From Hormiphora californensis (Eukaryota; Ctenophora; Tentaculata; Cydippida; Pleurobrachiidae): a stretch of DNA of 64,000 nt. The first letter of the stretch is position 1; each line of letters opens with the position of its first letter. This document shows, piece after piece, positions 23,013 to 33,895 of the stretch. The stretch lies in the NCBI GenBank assembly GCA_020137815.1, contig CM035353.1, forward strand, positions 4,393,210 through 4,457,209, in the 5' to 3' direction. The notes beneath the pieces were generated by a model. That model saw only the letters and a program-made list of their open reading frames with translations, ran no database searches and had not been told where the DNA came from. A program made the translations under genes and the position numbers.

Positions 23013-23558
23013 TGCCTGAAAACCCAACAAATCCAAGCTAAAAAACTTTATGACCGATCAGCAAAAATCACAAAGTATAAAGTTGGTGATCATGTTGCCA
23101 TACTGGCACCCTTAGCCCCTAAAGAAATTTCAAATAATAAATTCAAGTCAAGATTTAAAGTGCTATATCGAATAGAAAAAGTTATATCCGACCATAATTA
23201 CCTCATAAAACATGTGGAAACGGGAAAACAGAAAGTTGTTCATCACGATTTAATGAGATACGTCCCTGAAACACTAGCAAATAAACTCACTGTTCATGAA
23301 ATTTGGGAAGATCCCGAAGATCAACCCATCTTGCCATACTCAGACAGCGACGACGAACCAGTAATAAGGGATAAAGGACCGACAGTAAATAAAGAAATCA
23401 CTCAGACCAAACCAACACAAGAAACAACAGAACGAACAACGGACAAACAGATTGTAACACAAAATACGGAACCCTTCCAGCCCTTCCTGAGAAGGTCGAA
23501 CAGATTGATGAAAATACCCGCATACCTAAATGATTATGACACAACCGGACCAAAGTAA
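23013..23558 (+). CDS. G1 integrase C-terminal region
   Basis: The frame resumes with QQIQAKKLYDRSAK, continuing the helix interrupted by the insertion. It runs through KYKVGDHVAI, the start of the small beta-barrel domain, to RRSNRLMKI near the end. The middle is an acidic, Pro/Thr-rich linker. The same sequence is at 1-493. No chromodomain is recognisable. Confidence 0.85.
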   Translation, partial: CLKTQQIQAKKLYDRSAKITKYKVGDHVAILAPLAPKEISNNKFKSRFKVLYRIEKVISDHNYLIKHVETGKQKVVHHDLMRYVPETLANKLTVHEIWEDPEDQPILPYSDSDDEPVIRDKGPTVNKEITQTKPTQETTERTTDKQIVTQNTEPFQPFLRRSNRLMKIPAYLNDYDTTGPK

Positions 23559-23720
23559 AACACATATACTTTTAGGGATGCTGAGCGCAAACCATATTTT
23601 GTAGATACATTTGGTTTATAGTAACATAATTCTTGTATATTTACATATTTACATTGACATTCTAGACCAGTTCAATTCTAGATCACATGTGCCTCAGCTG
23701 GTAGCAAAATGGTTTAGCCA

Positions 23721-26452
23721 CTAAAATTTAATAAAGATAAACATTGAGGCGGTGCTGTTAAAGTTAAATAAAAACATCTTAATTGTTCCGTAAGAGAGCG
23801 TACCTACCTGCCAATCGAATGTCTGTAAAGCCATATCAAGTATGCGAGTGTTAGAAAAGTTGAGGTCATGCTGAGAAAGTTGACGACTGCGATCGATATG
23901 AGCATGTACATAAACCGCTTTGGGCCACCACCATCTACAATAAAGGGAAATCGACACCAAAATGGACAGGTTTCAGGGTGCAGGGCCAACCAATACTGAC
24001 CAAGTATGTCATGTGAAGCGGGGCATAGAGAATAGAAAGTACCGTTCCAAGAAGGGTGTAGTTAAATGGTAGGTAAGTGAAGGGCCATCGGATTTGGATG
24101 AATCGAAGAGAGAAAATGGCTGTAATCATAATTGGAGCGTGAGGAAGTTTTGTTTTCTCCTTCCGGCTGGACAAATGAGTAGACGTAGATTTTATTGTAG
24201 AATAACGCAGTGCACTATAAACAGTTTCATAATAAGACAGTACCCGATTTGATTTTTGAGATTATTACAACAGAGTCACGTATCTTATATAGAAAGATTA
24301 TAGAAGCATATTATATTAACAGAGAGAAGCCTACTATTAATTTAAAAGAAGAGTTGACTGATCTATCTAGATTCCTTATTTCTTAATATTATCCGTTTTT
24401 AGTATTTTCTAACGGCCATATTGGTCATTGAGTATTTTTAGCTAGATATCTTTTTGAGCAGTCGCGTGATTCCTATCTTATTTCACTATCTGATCTTATT
24501 TCTTTACTATTTAAACCCCGTTTATTTCCTAGTCTTTACTTTTTGTTTTATAATTTTTCCAGTCCCGCGTGTAGTTTTTCAACCTTTTACTATTTCACTA
24601 AATTAGCTTAGCTTTAGAATTTTCCAGTAATTTTTATTTTACGATTGGTATGTGTACAGTTTTTTCTAACATGTGTATTCCGTTTATTATAGCCTGAAGA
24701 TGGTGCTGTGCGCCGAAATTGATAGCGTTATTCTACAATAAAATCTACGTCTACTCATTTGTCCAGCCGGAAGGAGAAAACAAAACTTCCTCACTGATAT
24801 GCGGCTAATAAACAATCAACCGATCCTTATTCTCTCCATAATTGGAGCGTACTGCAGAGTATAATAGACCGCAACTGATACTGACAAATCAAATATAGCC
24901 GCCCTACTGAAGCCACTGTAGAATATATAGTAATCCTCGCATATCACATCCGAAATATTATGAGTTAACCAGTCCCCCAAATCACAGGTCCTTATCACTC
25001 CAAAGTTTTGACAGTGTCACCAGGCTGAGAGCCGGGCTGAACAGAAGATCCGAGCATGCAAGGATTATGTAGAGACATTGAAAATTGAATGTTTCTTGTA
25101 GTAGCTCCACCAGATTCCGAGATTCTCCGAGATCACACCTAGAAAGATAGAATATGAGAAACTCACACAACTCAGGACCACCATAGAAGTATAAAGCAAC
25201 AAAATTTGCATCAGCATCAGCAATAGCATTAATTTGGAACTCACCACACACACACACACGTATCCAGCCTAAGGGATATTGTGGGTCAATAATAATATAG
25301 ATTTCCTAATAGAGAAAATTATCACGTACAATTAAATCAGGCCATATGTATATGTAGAAAATTTACCTACTGACAGCCGGGGCAGCCGGGGCACTCCGGC
25401 AGTCCCGTCCCCCAATGGTACCGGGGGTTCTGGCACTGCCTAGCACGGCACACCAGGACTTCCGGATCTACACAGAACCCTAGTGCATCCGGACCATGCA
25501 CCACTACAAATCCCGCCAGGTCGCACATACAGTACAATATCAGGAGAGAAGATAGAGATAGATCCCCTCACCAAGTCCCACCATCTTATGGTACCGTTCA
25601 AGGTCCGGGCACAACGTATTAAATCCAGCTTTACTCGGGAGTGCAACTTACTCCAACATTCACTGTATCTGGTTTTTCTTCGGTCTGAAATGGGATTAAT
25701 ATTAAGTTTGAGATAATACTCACTACTTTCTATCTATTTTAATCAGTACCATCTTTACCCCATTATTTCTCAATTTTCTAATAATTATTACCCATGGTAA
25801 AATCCGTTCGAACGTTATTTGCAGCTCATCAGTGGTGAAACTGACAGACTGTATTTTCCCGTCTTCTTCCCAATTCAGGACTGTTTCAGACATGTTCTCT
25901 ATTAAATATATGTAGTTAAGTCCCATTATTATTACATGTTGAGTGCACGTGCAATAACTATTTTCCCCGTTAGGCAACAACAAACATCAATTTATTTTCT
26001 TAATTAAAGATTTATTTTTTAATAAATTCAGATATTCTCCAAATTAAAACCAAAACACCCCCACACAAAACAACAACCCCACACAAAATCCACACCACAA
26101 TCTCCAGAAAGTAATATCTGACAGAAATATAGTCAGACAATCACAGATAACATATTCATAATGTTATACATAGTTTTACTTTTTTGCACTGGAAAAGCTT
26201 CCGCCCGGGTCCAACTTGGCGGAGTACCGTTATCTCTACTATCTTATTCTTATCTCCAAATTCTATGCGTAGTTTGGACTCAGTGTGTATGCTAACTTGG
26301 TCCATTGCTATGGGGGGGTCTACTGAGTCACGCATATTCCCCCTCCATAGCTCCGCTATGGTGCTCAGTATAATATCTCTACCCAGGGATAGAATATCAA
26401 ACACAGGATTGCGGGTAATAAAGAAATAGATAATCACTACAATATGTTCCAT
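23721..26452 (-). CDS. Candidate multi-exon gene, multi-pass membrane protein
   Basis: Reading right to left on the minus strand, 26,452-26,156 is an ATG-started 98-codon frame with good protein-like composition (ESKLRIEFGDKNKIVEITVL). 25,983-25,723 contains WEEDGKIQSVSFTTDELQIT. 25,600-25,380 has a Cys-rich stretch with PGGICSGAWSG and EVLVCRARQC. 25,257-24,838 and 24,140-23,721 are rich in hydrophobic segments (FDLSVSVAVYYTLQY, LLGTVLSILYAPLHMTYLV). A 28-bp candidate micro-exon with TTTCAG before and GTGAGC after lies near 25,115-25,142. The insertion at 24,141-24,837 falls inside the membrane part. The family is not recognised and exon limits are tentative. Confidence 0.35.
24141..24837. 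mobile_element. Penelope-like or foldback insertion, copy 2
   Basis: The structure is as in 1,068-1,753, but with a clean 13-bp target duplication ATAATTGGAGCGT at 24,128-24,140 and 24,838-24,850. Inverted ends are about 65 bp, with a 3' extension of about 40 bp after the right one. Both copies lie at the same site of the duplicated block, so they are one insertion event. It interrupts the hydrophobic frame of the host candidate gene exactly at the codons for QYAPIM. Confidence 0.65.
24680..24720 (+). ncRNA. Partial hammerhead-ribozyme-like core
   Basis: CTGAAGA fits the CUGANGA box. GGTGC-TGT-GCGCC forms a 5-bp stem II with one G-U pair and a 3-nt loop, followed by GAAA. A 3-bp stem III (TTG/CAA) ends at ATA, an allowed NUH site. 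I could not find a complementary stem I, so activity is doubtful. Such motifs are known in Penelope-like elements. The same sequence is at about 1,605-1,645. Confidence 0.35.
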
Positions 26453-27050
26453 ACCCTGTTATATATTCTCACTACAATTATGGCACTACTATATATTATG
26501 TAATAAGAGCACTGGTATAATATCTAGTTGGATTCTATAAAGTATATCAACGCAAGCTTGATGAGAGCAGAACCGAAGAGCATGGCCAGACGATAGCTCT
26601 GAGGTAGGCTGGGTGAGTAGGGCTGCATCAGGGGTGGGTCTCCAACAAACGACAAATGGCAGTACCCACAGCTCTGGCTTATATAGTCCCCTGAGAAGGC
26701 AAAATACGCGAGACGCTAGGCGTCTCACTTAATCGGTCCAAGCCGTCTATCTCTTCCCCTAGAGACAAGTGTGCGCAATAATCGGCTCTCCCTCTCTGTG
26801 ATGATAGACATCACGAGGCGCTGATCCGCTATAATGGTTCTCTCCCTCTCTGCTAACCCACGTCATGAGGTAAACAAGCAGAGACAAGTGTGCGCACAGC
26901 AGAGACAGAGTGTCCATACAGCTCTCCCTCTTCGCTGTGGTTAGGGAAGGATCTATCTAGATCTCTCTTTCTCTCTCCAACGGTTAGAGAGTCTGACTTC
27001 AGCGCTGGTGAGAGTCTCGTCATGATATGCACCGCGGGATACCGCGTACA

Positions 27051-27235
27051 CTCCCACCCCGTAATTCTGGAGGTAGCCGTCCGCGTTTGAGTCTTTGAAA
27101 TCGGCCGAAGGTCGAGTAGTCTGGTCGAGTAGTCGGGTCGAGTGGTCTGGTTCACTCCCACCCCGTAATTCTGGAGATGGCCGTCTGCGTTTGAGTCTTT
27201 GAAAAAAGGTCGAGTAGTCTAGTCTAACTACTCCG
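27051..27235. repeat. Tandem duplication with GGTCGAGTAGTCT minirepeats, copy 2
   Basis: This is the second copy of the structure at 3,927-4,115, with the paired CCCGTAATTCTGGAG segments and intervening GTCGAGTAGTC repeats. Confidence 0.7.
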
Positions 27236-27431
27236 TTTCTGCCGCGGTTTGTCCGCGTACACCCCCCTCCTCACGAAAGCCAAGCCAAGCCCGCTCCACC
27301 GCTCCTTCCATTACTCCAATACTACTAATTTCACTTTTTACTTATCTCTTTTTATTATTTCTAATATTTTTAACATAGTCTATAGCTTTTCATATTCATT
27401 TTAACTTCTATAATTCACATATTGTCTTCTA

Positions 27432-28186
27432 ACGGGTGACAACTAAAAATTGTTACTAATTTAAAACAGCTGTAGAATTTTTCCCTTTTGAGATACAGCT
27501 TCGGGCCAGTGATAGAACGATTTTTCGGACAATTTTGAATCATGATAACATAACGGCGATGACTAAAACGTTCATTCTCATAGCGATATCGGATCATTTC
27601 CTCTTGCCCCACCAAAGTATATAGTCCATGAAATCTACACGTTTTTCTAGCACCTCTAGCGCCTGTTCTAGTCGAAATACAGCTTCGGGCCAGTGATAGA
27701 ATGATTTTTCAGACAATTTTGAACGAAATTAACTTTGCTTCAAACTTCATAAATCTCAATTCCTGATCAGAATCTTCTGTAACAAAGCGTAGTTTACAGG
27801 TAATTTGAGAAATCGCCATTTCGACATCTCTCGAAACATTAATGACCGTGGAAACCCAACTTCCTAATCAGCCAAAATCTTCAAACTTGGCAGTTATGTT
27901 GGTTATGGCATGAACAACCAGACTTCCAATTATGAGAATTCTATCTCATCGGGAAGGTCATTTCTGATAACATAGAAATTTCAAATCTCCGTACTATATG
28001 CTTTGGTGGGGCAAGAGGAAATGATCCGATATCGCTATGAGAATGAACGTTTTAGTCATCGCCGTTATGTTATCATGATTCAAAATTGTCCGAAAAATCG
28101 TTCTATCACTGGCCCGAAGCTGTATCTCAAAAAGGAAAAATTCTACAGCTGTTTTAAATTAGTAACAATTTTTAGTTGTCACCCGT
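27432..28186. mobile_element. TA-target MITE, family M1, copy 2
   Basis: Same insertion as 4,307-5,058 in the duplicated block, flanked by TA at 27,430-27,431 and 28,187-28,188. It is slightly better preserved: a long frame crosses its right arm, which is only a by-product of the inverted repeat. Confidence 0.85.
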
Positions 28187-28484
28187 TAAAACCCGTGATT
28201 GATCCTTCAGCCCTAAGGGGGCGAGTGAAAGGGGGAAAGGTCTTCAACTCCGGGTTTAACATCACATCTCCTGATCTTTTGATCATTCTGCAAAAGGAAT
28301 GCCTCACTGTGAAAAACCCGGAAAACCAGAGGAACACGTACCACGCGCTTTGGGCGCCGTCAATGTTAGTTATCTCCGTGAAGTCCGGGTATATTTTCCA
28401 GGAGTTGCTTTCTTCCCAGGAGTTGATCCCTTCGTCAACTTTTCCGGATAATTCCTCTATCGTGATCGGGGCGTTGTTTCCCAA
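28179..28484 (-). pseudogene. Hypothetical 2A-like ORF, copy 2, split by scaffold junction
   Basis: This is the 3' two-thirds of the ORF found intact at 5,051-5,413. Homology ends precisely at 28,484. The missing first 19 codons are at 36,195-36,251, immediately after the N gap. No target duplication or splice sites are seen at the break, so an assembly error is more likely than an insertion. Confidence 0.7.
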
Positions 28485-28659
28485 CAACTAATATATGTGT
28501 TTTTTCAACATTTAGTTCTGGTTGCTATATGATTGTTTCATTGTGGTTGTTAGACAGTACCTTTATATAGAGTTTGTGAACATTTAGTTACGTCTCCTAA
28601 ATTTGATATCATATCAGTGCCGTGTGTTTTTGTTACGTATCCGTCCCTAATTATACATT

Positions 28660-29010
28660 CTATGACCGTATTTGTTTTAGTTTTAAGCCATTAGATTCGC
28701 ACTTTGGGTTGAGATGACCCGTATTTGTATTTCTATTGCCTGCTTTGTCTTCACATGTTGAATGAGTGTATGTGATCGCGATATTTATTTTCTGGCCAGT
28801 AAACTTTTCTATTTGATGTAGTTGTCTTTTTAGACCCAAAAAAATTGCTGGATACTTTGCACGTTTTCTCTGTAACTTTGATTGATTTGGCTTTTTACCT
28901 GTACCTTTGATGTTTCGTTTCCAAAGTGTTACGTTGTAAATTGTCGGGTTGTCATTGTCACATTTAAAGACTGCGGACTTTAAATAGTTGCTTAGCAGTC
29001 CTGCCGTCAC
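28660..29010 (-). CDS. Hypothetical 116-residue basic protein
   Basis: An ATG-started frame on the minus strand with a Lys/Arg/Asn-rich, soluble composition (KPNQSKLQRKRAKYP; QKINIAITYTHSTCEDK). It is long for this AT-rich stretch, and the opposite strand is not open over the same span. No domain is recognised and no neighbour shares it. A small hairpin (TGGCAGTG...CACTGCCA) lies just upstream, at about 29,018-29,040. Confidence 0.35.
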   Translation of the reverse strand: MTAGLLSNYLKSAVFKCDNDNPTIYNVTLWKRNIKGTGKKPNQSKLQRKRAKYPAIFLGLKRQLHQIEKFTGQKINIAITYTHSTCEDKAGNRNTNTGHLNPKCESNGLKLKQIRS

Positions 29011-29457
29011 ATATCATGGCAGTGCTATTGACACTGCCAATGATGATAGCAAATAGAACAGTTGCTACCAAGTTTCTCATCTGAAAAACATAGGCTGGTT
29101 GTGTGAGTCTGTTCTTTTCGTCAGTCGAGTGATCAAGTCGTCTGAGTTCGGGTCACACGTCAACTTCCCTATGTGGTCGACCTTCTTCAGATGTGCCTTG
29201 GATGCTATGGATGCAATGATGTTATGATGCTACGATGCTATGTTATTTCGTTTTTTTTCTATGTTTATCTAAACTTTTTCCAATTACACTAGCTACTATG
29301 TCTTATCTAAGAATCGATAGACCTTCCGGACCATTGACGAATGGTATAGGTTATTCTGGATAATAACTCGTCACACCGGATCACCGGTTGATTGGGGTCT
29401 ATTAAACCCATGCCTCATTTCCGCACTACTTGGGACGAAATCATCGGCTTGGTCTGT

Positions 29458-29760
29458 TATCATTCAATTATCCTTTTGTTGGAGTGCCCCGGCAGTGGGG
29501 CACCCCAAGTTGGCGGTAATCTACACTGCATATGTGATCTCGCGGGGTTCGTCTTTATATGTCACGATCGACATGAGGTTTACAAATGTGGACAATGGTA
29601 CCGGATTTTCCGGTTGATTTGTTTTCATGTGGGATACCCCGTCAATTGGGTGCGTTAAACCCCTGTCTGGTGGTCGCGTTAATCGGCCAGAGTTACAGGG
29701 CGCTGTGTGCATTATCACGCCCTGATCCGCTTACTCGAGTGTCCCCATGTGGGGCACCCT
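29458..29760 (+). repeat. Diverged copies of a Cys-rich exon unit
   Basis: GAGTGCCCC...GGGGCACCC followed by a CTGCATATGTG...CGGGGTTCGTC segment (29,480-29,570) is repeated in diverged form at 29,735-29,830, where it reads GAGTGTCCCCATGTGGGGCACCC. The second unit leads into the Cys-rich exon at 29,780. This suggests local exon duplication. Confidence 0.45.
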
Positions 29761-29779
29761 CGGTAGGCGTACTCTGTAC

Positions 29780-30489
29780 TATGTGCACCTGGCGGGATTT
29801 GTAGTGGTGTATGGTCCGATGCGCTAGGATTCCGGGTCGATCCCGAAGTCCTAGTGTGTCGGGCCAGGCAGTGCCGGTACCCCCGGCACCATTGGGAGAC
29901 TGGACTGCCGGACTGCCCCGGCTGTCCTGGCTGCCAATAGTTAAATTTTCTTTTCTTTTAAATACGTATGGCCTGATTTAATTGTACGTGATAATTTTCT
30001 TTCCCCCTTTTATTTCTAAAACTCTTTCTTTCAGGGGCAGCATTGTACCACCCCTCCTCCTAAGATCGGAGACGGTAAGTTAATCCTTTCATTGAGTTCC
30101 CTTTTGGATAAAAATTTTTCCAAAATAATTTTTCAGGGGAGGGGTGTGCACGGGGTCGAACATCGGGACCCCAGTCTCCATCGGGACCCCCAGTCTCCAT
30201 GAGCTCATGCTTCAATGGTAAGTTTGAATGCTTATTTGTTATAACTAAGGTAGTGTAATAATATTTTCCGTACTGACTTTGACCTGTTGACTGCAAAAAT
30301 GTCCCTCTACCGATTAGTTAGTATACCAAAATGTCGTTTTCGAATTCTAACCCTGCTATGCCTTTTTACAAAGTAAAAATGCATCCGGGTGAAAAAAAAA
30401 ATATTTTAATCATATGTGTTTTGTGATAATGTTGTTCTAACACTGTTTCCCTCTTTTCAGAAGGAGATAGGCTGACCCCCGCCACCTGA
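29780..30489 (+). CDS. Candidate spliced gene with Cys-rich exon and three short 3' exons
   Basis: The first recognisable exon (about 29,780-29,940) reads CAPGGICSGVWSD ... EVLVCRARQC and is homologous, in the same frame, to the Cys-rich stretch at 25,380-25,600 on the opposite strand. Three exons follow with good signals: 30,035-30,074 (TTTCAG before, GTAAGT after), 30,137-30,217 (TTTCAG, GTAAGT) and 30,461 onwards (CTTTTCAG). Joining them keeps one frame open until TGA at 30,487-30,489. How the first exon joins the second is unclear. The peptide is Pro/Gly/Ser-rich with no known domain. Confidence 0.5.
30296..30395. repeat. Dispersed repeat shared with the G1 insertion
   Basis: About 90 bp (ATGTCCCTCTACCGATTAGT onward) matches 22,882-22,980 closely. 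Here the first palindrome carries one mismatch and the second is replaced by an A-run. It sits within the last intron of the candidate spliced gene. Confidence 0.85.
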
Positions 30490-31103
30490 GGAGAGGAACA
30501 AAGTGGTCACAAAACACATGAGCGATGTGGACATTTGTCCAGTTGACGTGCAATGAGGAATGAGCAATTGGGACTTGTTTGTGGGTGTAGTGACATTAAT
30601 GAGAATAACGAACTGAGCAATGTCTGATTTAGAGTGGTTTCACATTGAATTTTTTTATCGAATTTGGTTAGATAATTGTCATTGTCCAGTCTTCACAACA
30701 TTCCCTCTGCGGCATGGAATCTCCATGGTCCTCTCATTGCTGGGTCATTACAACTTTCATGCCACCCTGTCTGCAGATATAGTTCTTACTGTCCCGTCTC
30801 GCCAACAGCCCACATGAGTAAGGGGTACCGAACCCAATCAATCCGTCTGGGTTGGCATCTCCAATACAGAACATTTGGGCTTTAGGCAGAGAGAATCACA
30901 CCACTTCGGGTTGGTATCACATTTATCTGCGGGGTACACCAAAGAATCCTATCCCTCTTGCCACCCCACTTCAACTCTCCCCTCCAGTCTGCTCTTATGT
31001 TGTGTCCTCACTGTTCTACCCCTATCACTCCTCCCACCCCGGTCGCCACCTACTCCCGCTCCCTTCCCCAACCGACCCGCGGAAATTACTGGAAGAATTA
31101 TAG

Positions 31104-31196
31104 GCGAAAGAAGGGCGAGAAGTCGATCGGCTGAAATCTACAATCGCTCGGCTGAATGCGACAGTCGATCGGCAGAACGGGGACGCAGGTTGGTAA
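31104..31196 (+). CDS. Short coiled-coil-like fragment
   Basis: Thirty codons with leucine/isoleucine heptad spacing (EVDRLKSTIARLNATVDRQ). A TAG precedes it in frame and a longer frame on the same strand reads an RSAE-repeat instead, so the coding frame is uncertain. It may be a fragment of one of the charged small-gene families. Confidence 0.25.
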   Translation, partial: AKEGREVDRLKSTIARLNATVDRQNGDAGW

Positions 31197-31286
31197 CATA
31201 GACACCTGGCGCGACCCTATGTCACCAAAAGTTACCAGTCGTCGTGCTGTGCTATCTGTAGACATGTCTAGACATAAGAACCCTGT

Positions 31287-31443
31287 TATGGGGGAAAACA
31301 GTCGTGCCTGAACCTCAGGTCAAGTGCACGGCTATTCTCTGAAATTTAAGGCATAGCTGTCACTGAAACCTGAGAACTCAGGTCTCAGTGGAAAATAGCT
31401 GTGCACTGGACTTGAGGTTCAGGCACGTCTGTTTTCCCCTATG
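31287..31443. mobile_element. Short foldback element
   Basis: Starts TATGGGGGAAAACAG and ends CTGTTTTCCCCTATG; the arms (CGTGCCTGAACCTCAGG and complement) pair for about 55 bp around a central CTGAAA...TCAGT region. A truncated relative is at 32,937-32,990. No coding capacity. Confidence 0.75.
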
Positions 31444-31540
31444 CACGTCCCACTCTCTCTTGTGCTGCAGGCCAGTTGACGTCAGGGAGGAAGATGAATC
31501 ATCGTAACCAGCACCACTGTATCTCGTATATCGGGATATA

Positions 31541-32256
31541 ACGGGTGACAACTAAAAATTGTCCTAATTTAAAACGGCTGTAAAATTTTCCCTTTTGAGA
31601 TACAGCTTCGGCCAGTGATAGAACGATTTTGACAATTTTGAATCGAATAACATACCGGCAAGTCTAAAAGTTCATTTCTTGCGATATCGTCATTTCCTCT
31701 TGCCCCCCCAAAGCATTAGTACGGAGATTTGAAATTTCTATGTATCAGAAGACCTTCCCGATGAGATAGAATTCTCAAAATTGGAAGTCTGGTTGTTATA
31801 CCATAACCACATAACTGCCAAGTTTAAAATTTTGCTATTAGGAAGTTGGTTTCCACGGTCATTAATGTTCAAGGATTGTCGAAATGGCGATTTCTCAAAT
31901 TACCTGTAAACTACGCTTTTAACGAAGATTCTGATCAGGAATTGAGATTTAGAAGTTTGAAGCAAAGTTAATTTCGTTCAAAATTGTCTGAAAAATCTAT
32001 ATCACTATCCCGAAGCTGATTCAAACAGAACAGGCGCTAGAGGTGCTAGAAATGTGTAGATTTCACGTACTTCATCTTGGGTGGGGCAAGAGGAAATGAT
32101 CGATATCGCTATAGAAATGAACTTTTTTCTTCGCCGTTATGTTTTCTGATTGATAAAATTGTCTGAAAAATCGTTCTATCACTGGCCCGAAGCTGTATCT
32201 CAAAGGGAAAATTTCTACAGCTGTTTTAAATAGTACAATTTTTAGTTGTCACCCGT
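31541..32256. mobile_element. TA-target MITE, family M1, copy 3
   Basis: Same inverted ends as 4,307-5,058, flanked by TA (31,539-31,540; 32,257-32,258), but in an unrelated location and with many substitutions and small deletions. This independent insertion confirms M1 as a mobile family and its TA target. Confidence 0.85.
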
Positions 32257-32360
32257 TATGAAAATAGAAAGGGGGGTTAGAAGCCAGAAGGTGGTTAAGA
32301 GTATATAATCCCGATAACAATGACACCATGCCAAATTACCAGAGACTTTATAGTCACCAG

Positions 32361-32508
32361 AGACCTTCATTCACCAAGAATGTTTACATATATTTACCTA
32401 ACAAGTTTGTTATATCATGGTTTACTGCACCTGCAAAGACCTTCATTTCACCAGATGTTTACATATATTTACCTAACAAGTTTGATATATCATGGTTTAC
32501 TGCGCCTG
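32361..32508 (+). repeat. Tandem duplication of about 73 bp
   Basis: AGACCTTCATTCACC...GTTTACATATATTTACCTAA...TCATGGTTTACTGC occurs twice in direct orientation with few differences. No gene is assigned. Confidence 0.85.
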
Positions 32509-32722
32509 ATAGACTGGTCACTTCATGAGGACATGATGAGGAATAAATGATGAGGAAGTTACTCAGCGCGCGTTACAGATCCGGTTTGATTCACTTAAAA
32601 AATTAATAGCTCCTCAATGAAAATGCACCAAAGCGGATCTGTATAGTGTATAAATCGCTCCTTAGAGGGGTTATTTCGTAACCAAGAGGAATACGTACCT
32701 TCCTATCTATCTACGGAGTGCC

Positions 32723-32745
32723 TGGGCTTGCCAACGGCAAGCCCA
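32723..32745. repeat. Perfect 10-bp hairpin with AAC loop
   Basis: TGGGCTTGCC and its exact complement are separated by AAC. It belongs to the same class (perfect stem, 3-nt loop) as the hairpins at 22,945-23,000. Confidence 0.9.
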
Positions 32746-32936
32746 CAGGGGACTATCACAAAGCGATATCGCCGGCACTAGGAGAATAGCCCCCGGCCCC
32801 CTCCCCCACCGTCAGGAACTGTCCAAAGGTATAGGTTCACATTATAAGTGGCGACGAGTTCGGGAGAGTAAACTCGTGCCTTTGGGAATGTAGTGACTAT
32901 AAGACTGGAATGAAATTACCTGTGTAAAGGGGACCA

Positions 32937-32990
32937 ATGGGGGAAGTCGTGCCTGAACCTCAGGTTCAGCCACGACTATTTTCCCCAATA
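32937..32990. repeat. Truncated short foldback element
   Basis: GGGGGAAGTCGTGCCTGAAC and CAGCCACGACTATTTTCCCC are inverted relatives of the element at 31,287-31,443, with nearly all of the interior lost. Confidence 0.7.
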
Positions 32991-33233
32991 AGGAAACAGG
33001 AACAACCACAACAAACATGATGGAATTAACAATTTGTGTTAACATGAGAATTAAACAGAGCCAGCGCTAATTTGTCTTGTTAGTTTGAACAAGACTCCAA
33101 ATCAGGTAATTAAAACTGCACCATTTGCACCATTTGCCATTGCTCTTAAACTTTTGTTACCAACCTAATTTTAATTCAAACATGTAATTAACATAAAACC
33201 TGAACCAACTATTAATTATTGAACTTTTTCCTC

Positions 33234-33703
33234 AGGAACCTTGGTTAACTACGACAGATTGGTAGAATGGAAGGAGAAAACTGGCAAGAGGTATCGCGGT
33301 GCCACTGCGATCACGATTGTTGCAGGTAGAGACAAGCAACCGGAGACTTTCGATCAAAGAGGTCGATAAGTTTAAGACTGTCTCGGCAGGGGCCCGCCAG
33401 GCAGCAAAGACGTTGATATATGAGTCAACGGCCCCGATCAGAGACGCCTTGATCGGCAACGCACCGTTAACCATGGTTCTACGTGGAATCGACCGCTCCA
33501 TCGGTACTTTTTACCGTTATGGGAGTGATCTCTCCTTCCCTTTCTAACACATGGAAGAAAATCGGGAGGTACCGGCCCTCCCAACCAGAAAACCACTGGA
33601 GGAAAGCCTAGCTTCCCTCAACAACCCAGGAGCTCGAGCGCCAGCCGAGGGGCCAGGAGAGGCAATGGGAAAAGAGGGAGGTATTGAGTTGATTAATTTT
33701 TAA
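33234..33703 (+). pseudogene. Family 5 gene copy (PLRS...QAAKTL module) with in-frame stop
   Basis: A good splice acceptor (TTTTTCCTCAG, ending at 33,235) opens the segment. The frame contains VPLRSRLL, EVDKFKTVSAGARQAAKTL, ESTAPIRDAL and IDRSIGTF, which align without gaps to copies at 45,557, 51,998 and 58,790. After FPF a TAA at 33,544 is followed in the same frame by MEENREVPALP and about 45 more residues. These occupy the place of the HKEQERDNTG segment in the 52-kb copy, so the stop looks secondary, or the second part is a separate ORF (ATG 33,551, stop 33,701-33,703). Function is unknown; the module is predicted helical. Confidence 0.55.
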
Positions 33704-33750
33704 TTTATTTGTCCAAAAATGCGTCCTATTTTGATCTCCGAAAATACATG

Positions 33751-33857
33751 CACGGAGGGGTGGATGGGGGAACAAACATTGTTTGTCAAACAAAACCCCG
33801 GGATGAGAAAAACCACTCATCATTCGTCCTACCATACACAGAGGGGTGGATGTGGGG
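33751..33857. other. Twin G-rich motif GAGGGGTGGATG, copy pair 1
   Basis: CACGGAGGGGTGGATGGGGG at 33,751 and ACAGAGGGGTGGATGTGGGG at about 33,837 lie 85 bp apart, followed by ATGAATTGTCCC and then CCCGATAT...CCTATCGG. The same order recurs at 54,074-54,290. Single copies follow other family genes at 42,862, 52,395 and 53,101. Confidence 0.75.
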
Positions 33858-33895
33858 CCAATGAATTGTCCCCTTGTGTGATTAGAAATGTTTCA

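Larger units (their letters stand above)
17055..23558 (+). mobile_element. Ty3/Gypsy retrotransposon G1, internal region
   Basis: The plus strand carries gag, protease, RT, RNase H and integrase in Gypsy order. The element is inactive: there is a frameshift between protease and RT, an in-frame TAG at 20,196-20,198 inside RT, a frameshift after RNase H, a Tigger-like MITE at 21,055-21,228, and a 550-bp insertion within integrase at about 22,459-23,012. No LTR pair is found: sequence after 23,558 does not recur before 17,055. Confidence 0.85.

Noticed and set aside
28003-28491. 162-codon plus-strand frame across MITE M1 and the adjacent ORF
   Set aside because: It crosses the right arm of the MITE and the antisense of the 120-codon ORF; the frame is not kept in the first copy, so it is a chance read-through.
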